Positions 12,717 to 15,661 of a stretch of DNA of 15,661 bases are shown here, in pieces. The notes under the pieces are model-generated. The model saw only the letters and a program-made list of their open reading frames with translations, was not told the DNA's origin and did not search any database. The DNA is from Chloroflexota bacterium (GTDB lineage Bacteria > Chloroflexota > Limnocylindria > Limnocylindrales > Limnocylindraceae), in assembly GCA_016463555.1 (NCBI GenBank), contig JAEMRB010000002.1, forward strand, positions 8,575 to 24,235, in the 5' to 3' direction. The position numbers and the translations under genes are program-made. Position 1 is the stretch's first letter. Every line of letters begins with the position of its first letter.

Positions 12717-12792
12717 GCCCCTGTAGCTCAGTGGATAGAGCGCCGCCGTCCTAAGGCGGGCGTCGTCGGTTCGATTCCGGCCGGGGGCACCA
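12717..12792 (+). tRNA. tRNA-Arg (anticodon CCT)
   Basis: The acceptor stem GCCCCTG (12717-12723) pairs with CGGGGGC (12782-12788), allowing one G-U. The D stem is GCTC/GAGC. The anticodon stem CCGCC/GGCGG holds loop GTCCTAA with anticodon CCT at 12750-12752. The T arm is GTCGG/CCGGC around TTCGATT. A discriminator A and encoded CCA complete the 76-nt gene. CCT reads the rare arginine codon AGG. The last A of CCA is also the A of an ATG in frame with the MFS gene. Confidence 0.96.
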
Positions 12793-12818
12793 TGAGGCGA
12801 GCAGGAGAGGAGGGCACG

Positions 12819-14159
12819 GTGGGCGAAGCGTCTCGGATGCAGAAAGAGATCCCTGATTTCCAGCAGCCACCCGATGTTGGGGTGCTGCGCAATGGCGCGT
12901 TCCTGCGCCTCTGGATCGCCCAGCTCTTCACGCAGATCGGTGGCAACGTTGTGCTCTACGGTCTCACGGTGCTCGTTGCCGAGCGCAGTGGCTCCACCTC
13001 AACGCTCAGCGCTCTCTTCTTGAGCTTCCTTGTCCCAGCCGTTCTCCTTTCGCCAATTGCAGGCGTATGGGTGGATCGACTCGACAAGCGACTGGTGCTG
13101 ATCGTCGCCAACCTGACCCGTGCCGGCGCATTCTTCTTGATGCTTGGCAGTGTCGATACGCTCGGCATCGTGCTCTTGCTCAACATCTTTGCGAGCATCA
13201 TGACGACGCTATTCGCCCCCGCCGAACTCGCGATGATCCCGCTGCTTGTTCGTCGCGAACAGCTCGTCTCAGCGAACGGGCTCTTCACCTTCACCCTGAA
13301 TGCCGCATTCGCGCTGGGCTTCGCGCTCCTTGGACCTGCCGTGGTGCGCATTGCAGGCCCTGAGGCGTCCATCATTCTGGTTGCTGTTCTCTTCCTGCTT
13401 GCCGGTCTGCTCTGCTTCGGACTCCCATCGGCGCCACCCGTCAAAATTGCCGGCAACATGCGCTCCAATACGACGCAAGCCACTCGGACCACCACCAGTG
13501 AGCTCGTCGAAGGGCTGCGCTTCATGTGGCGCCACAGCTCTGTCCTCTGGTCGTTGGCCTACCTTGCGATCGCTGCCAGCGTTGTGGGGGTCATGGGGGT
13601 TCTCGGCCCCGACTACGTGCGTGACTCTCTCGGTCTCGATGCGCGCGATTTCTGGTTGGTCGTTTTGCCGATCGGCCTCGGTGTCGTGACTGGCATCCTG
13701 GCGCTCAACAGTTGGAGTTCGATTCTGCCGCGCCGCCGCCTGATCGAAGGGGGGCTCTTCGGCGTTGGTGCAGGCTTGGCGCTGCTCGCCCTCGCCGTTC
13801 CGATCAGCCGCGCGATCTCTGATGGCGCACAACTATTGGGCGAGCTCCCACTCGACGCGGGTGCCTCGACACTCGCAACGGTGATCTTTGTCGCCTATTT
13901 CGCGGGCGTATCGTATGGTCTCGTCGCGATCCCTGCGCAAACGGCGCTTCAAGAGGAGCTGCCGGAGGAGGTGCGTGGGCGTGTCTTTGGCGTGTTGAAC
14001 ATGCTCGTCAGCCTCGGCAGCTTTGTGCCGATCATCGCTGTAGGTCCGATCGCTGATGCCGTTGGGGCAACGAACACGCTCCTTGGCGTTGGTGTCGTCA
14101 TCGTGCTGGTGGCGATTGCTTCAATCGTGCGCGGACCGCAGCCGGCGGCGCGGCCGTAA
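12819..14159 (+). CDS. MFS transporter (12-TM, MFS_3/EntS-like)
   Basis: This is a 446-residue major facilitator protein with about 12 hydrophobic segments. LRNGAFLRLWIAQLFTQIGGNVVLYGLTVLVAER leads into TM1, and SPIAGVWVDRLDKRLVLI gives the typical MFS loop 2-3 motif (G-x-x-x-D-R-x-x-x-R-like). EEVRGRVFGVLNML after TM10 is the pattern found in MFS_3/EntS-like exporters. Substrate is unknown, and drug or siderophore export is the usual guess for this branch. The ATG at 12792 overlaps the CCA end of tRNA-Arg, so the GTG at 12819 was chosen because a strong Shine-Dalgarno (GGAGAGGAGG) lies five bases before it. An ATG at 12837 is a further option. Only 13 bases separate it from the converging psuG stop. 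Confidence 0.85.
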   Translation: MGEASRMQKEIPDFQQPPDVGVLRNGAFLRLWIAQLFTQIGGNVVLYGLTVLVAERSGSTSTLSALFLSFLVPAVLLSPIAGVWVDRLDKRLVLIVANLTRAGAFFLMLGSVDTLGIVLLLNIFASIMTTLFAPAELAMIPLLVRREQLVSANGLFTFTLNAAFALGFALLGPAVVRIAGPEASIILVAVLFLLAGLLCFGLPSAPPVKIAGNMRSNTTQATRTTTSELVEGLRFMWRHSSVLWSLAYLAIAASVVGVMGVLGPDYVRDSLGLDARDFWLVVLPIGLGVVTGILALNSWSSILPRRRLIEGGLFGVGAGLALLALAVPISRAISDGAQLLGELPLDAGASTLATVIFVAYFAGVSYGLVAIPAQTALQEELPEEVRGRVFGVLNMLVSLGSFVPIIAVGPIADAVGATNTLLGVGVVIVLVAIASIVRGPQPAARP

Positions 14160-14172
14160 CGCCTGGTTTTCG

Positions 14173-15075
14173 CTAGTCGCGCAGCAGGGCGACGGCGATC
14201 TCGCCCGCGAGGCGAGCGTTCGACTCCGCTAGCGCCAGGTTGGCGGGGATTGATCGCGAATCTGTAGCCGCGGCAATCGCCGCCAAGATCTTCGGCGTGG
14301 CCTTCGGGCCAGTTGCTCCAGTTCGCTCGGCCTCAGCGAGCCCAGCGGCAATGGCATCGGCGATCTCTGCTGCGGGGATCTCAGCTTCGAGCGGGATTGG
14401 GTTTGCAACCAGCATGCCGCCAGGCCAGCCAAGTGCCGTGTTCGCCTTGGCAATCGCGGCAATCTCCGTGGCACTCTCAACGCGATGGTTGAGCGCGAGG
14501 CCACTGCTGCGACTCCAGAAGGCGGGGAAGGTGCTCGTCTGGTAGCCGATCACGGGGACACTCAGCGTCTCAAGCACCTCGAGTGTCTTCGGCAGATCGA
14601 GGAATGCCTTAGCGCCGGCACTCACCACGATGACTGGATGGCGCGACATCGCACCGAGATCCGACGACACATCAAAGCTCAGCTCGGCGCCGCGATGCAC
14701 ACCACCGATGCCACCAGTTGCAAAGACACGAATGCCGGCGAGTCCAGCGATCGCGACCGTTGCGGAGACCGTGGTGACGCCAGTGCGCTTCGCCGCGATT
14801 GCAACAGGTAGATCGCGCTCGGCGAGCTTCTCGTCGGCGGCGAGGACGAGCGCCTCATGATGCGGCTCGATGCCCGCCCAGAGTTCGCCATCGATCACGG
14901 CGGTGACGGCGGGGATTGCACCAGCCGCGCGAATCGCCGCGTTGACTCGATCAAAACACTCGCGGTTGTAGGGGGCGGGGAGGCCCATCTTTGATGTGAT
15001 GGTGGACTCGAGGGCGACGACGGGCATACCAGAGGCGAGTGCAGCGGCTACCTCAGCAGACTGGCGGACGTTCAC
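14173..15075 (-). CDS. psuG: Pseudouridine-5'-phosphate glycosidase
   Basis: PsuG cleaves the C-C bond of pseudouridine 5'-phosphate to uracil and ribose 5-phosphate. The 300-residue length fits. ALESTITSKMGLPAP holds E23. AAKRTGVTTVSATVAIA, FATGGIGGVHRGAELSFDVSSDL (with D139) and VVSAGAKAFLDLPKTLEVLET (with K156) follow in order, then TSTFPAFWSRSSG. E23, D139 and K156 fall at spacings comparable with the catalytic Glu, metal-binding Asp and catalytic Lys of the E. coli enzyme, judged by eye. The start is a GTG overlapping the stop of the upstream PfkB kinase (GTGA). The kinase-glycosidase pairing is the standard two-step route for pseudouridine breakdown. The 3' end converges on the MFS gene with a 13-base gap and no visible terminator. 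Confidence 0.93.
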   Translation of the reverse strand: MNVRQSAEVAAALASGMPVVALESTITSKMGLPAPYNRECFDRVNAAIRAAGAIPAVTAVIDGELWAGIEPHHEALVLAADEKLAERDLPVAIAAKRTGVTTVSATVAIAGLAGIRVFATGGIGGVHRGAELSFDVSSDLGAMSRHPVIVVSAGAKAFLDLPKTLEVLETLSVPVIGYQTSTFPAFWSRSSGLALNHRVESATEIAAIAKANTALGWPGGMLVANPIPLEAEIPAAEIADAIAAGLAEAERTGATGPKATPKILAAIAAATDSRSIPANLALAESNARLAGEIAVALLRD

Positions 15076-15661
15076 GAAGCCTCCCTCTGGTCACTCTCGG
15101 TCGCCTGTCGCTGCAGGTGACCCGCCGCAGCTGTGTGTCCAGCGGCAAGCGCATCCTCCCATGATTCGCCGCGCGCTCGCGCAACGAGGAGGCCGCCGGC
15201 GAATGCGTCACCGGCACCCGTACTGTCGATCCCCGGTGGGAGTGGATGCGCGGGGAGTGCGGCAACGTGCTCACCCTCTGGTGAGCGCACCTCAGCGATC
15301 CCTGCACCATGTTTCGCGATGAGGGCAGATCCAGGGAGTGGGCGATTAATTAGATCGAGATAGGCACACTCCTCTTCGTTGGCAAACAAGAGCGTGGGGG
15401 CCAGTTCAGCAAAGCGGCGACGACTCTCATCGGGGCCCCAGGCACTCAGTGCACCAACCGACGAGGCATCAAGTGATGTCGGGATCCCTGCATCGCGTGC
15501 GTGGGCGAAGAGTCGACTTGTGGTCTCGCCGAGTGGCTCGCCGAGCAGCGAGTAGGCGGGGGCGTGGAGCCACGATCCGCCGGTCAGGGCCGCTGGGCCC
15601 GGGTCGCGTAGGGAGAGAGCGGCGGCGCGGTCGGGGAGCATGGTCCGCTCACCATCTGGTT
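15072..15661 (-). CDS. psuK: PfkB-family sugar kinase, probably pseudouridine kinase (5' end cut by window edge)
   Basis: The C-terminal about 196 residues are present, and the frame stays open through the right edge. Codons upstream of the first in-frame ATG (15641) read PDGERT before MLPDRAAAL, a pattern found inside PfkB kinases, so the gene extends beyond the window. Other support is TGGSWLHAPAYSLLG, LLFANEEECAYL (the substrate-lid/N-E-E-E region) and the PfkB signature DSTGAGDAFAGG with the catalytic Asp. PfkB kinases cannot be assigned to a sugar by motif alone, but the overlap with psuG (GTGA) argues for pseudouridine kinase, which phosphorylates pseudouridine to the psuG substrate. 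Ribokinase or an adenosine-kinase-like activity is the alternative. Confidence 0.85.
   Translation of the reverse strand, partial: PDGERTMLPDRAAALSLRDPGPAALTGGSWLHAPAYSLLGEPLGETTSRLFAHARDAGIPTSLDASSVGALSAWGPDESRRRFAELAPTLLFANEEECAYLDLINRPLPGSALIAKHGAGIAEVRSPEGEHVAALPAHPLPPGIDSTGAGDAFAGGLLVARARGESWEDALAAGHTAAAGHLQRQATESDQREAS

Noticed and set aside
12792..12818. ATG start of the MFS gene at the tRNA-Arg CCA end
   Set aside because: Its first base belongs to the mature tRNA, and the strong ribosome site lies downstream of it, before the GTG at 12819.
13269..13832. 187-codon open frame on the - strand within the MFS gene
   Set aside because: It has a highly charged, low-complexity composition and lies fully within a recognised transporter. 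No motif or ribosome site was found.
12819..15661. MFS gene as a dedicated pseudouridine transporter of the psuK-psuG pair
   Set aside because: It is on the opposite strand and convergent, with no shared promoter. The sequence type resembles MFS_3/EntS-like exporters more than a nucleoside importer.

Overview
This window looks like a compact, high-GC bacterial chromosome segment. Genes overlap by 1-4 bases or are separated by a few bases, two tRNAs sit among protein genes, and there is no transposase, integrase, phage gene or CRISPR array. A retinal proton-pump rhodopsin of the xanthorhodopsin/actinorhodopsin type, a lycopene-cyclase/UbiA carotenoid gene, and TAnnnT -10 boxes placed right at start codons suggest a streamlined sunlit-water bacterium. 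A planktonic Chloroflexota or Actinomycetota member is my best guess. That placement is inferred from gene content only.

Region 1 (1-4914, + strand) is a tightly coupled housekeeping operon. It holds the tail of an RsuA/RluB-type pseudouridine synthase, cmk (CMP kinase), plsC (lysophosphatidate acyltransferase), ispH (last step of the MEP isoprenoid pathway), der (ribosome-assembly GTPase) and gpsA (sn-glycerol-3-phosphate synthesis). GpsA and PlsC act in the same phosphatidate pathway. IspH supplies the IPP/DMAPP that the carotenoid enzymes further on would use. tRNA-Pro(GGG) follows and ends at a strong, probably bidirectional terminator.

Region 2 (5085-8603) is the most interesting part. 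A rhodopsin gene on the - strand faces a three-gene + strand operon across a 181-bp divergent region containing perfect inverted repeats. The operon encodes a DUF4332 protein, a DUF1461 (TIGR01906-type) membrane protein, and a protein that fuses both halves of a CrtYc/CrtYd lycopene cyclase to a UbiA prenyltransferase of lycopene-elongase type. The rhodopsin has the DTE proton-pump residues, a green-tuning Leu, and a glycine where carotenoid-binding rhodopsins have their antenna window. A coordinated rhodopsin-carotenoid locus is therefore plausible. No retinal-forming dioxygenase (blh/brp) lies in the window.

Region 3 (8619-11150, + strand) holds a MoaB/MogA molybdopterin enzyme, nrdR with a candidate NrdR box in its own promoter, dcd (dCTP deaminase) overlapping nrdR, and a metallo-beta-lactamase-fold hydrolase. 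nrdR and dcd together point to control of dNTP pools.

Region 4 (11140-12675, - strand) is a thiol-redox operon: a glutaredoxin-like protein, CcdA and a TlpA-like thioredoxin. Together they look like an electron relay to the extracytoplasmic side for cytochrome c maturation or disulfide reduction.

Region 5 (12717-15661) holds tRNA-Arg(CCT) directly upstream of an MFS transporter. Converging on it from the right edge is a pseudouridine catabolism pair: psuG, and a PfkB kinase (probably psuK) cut by the window edge.
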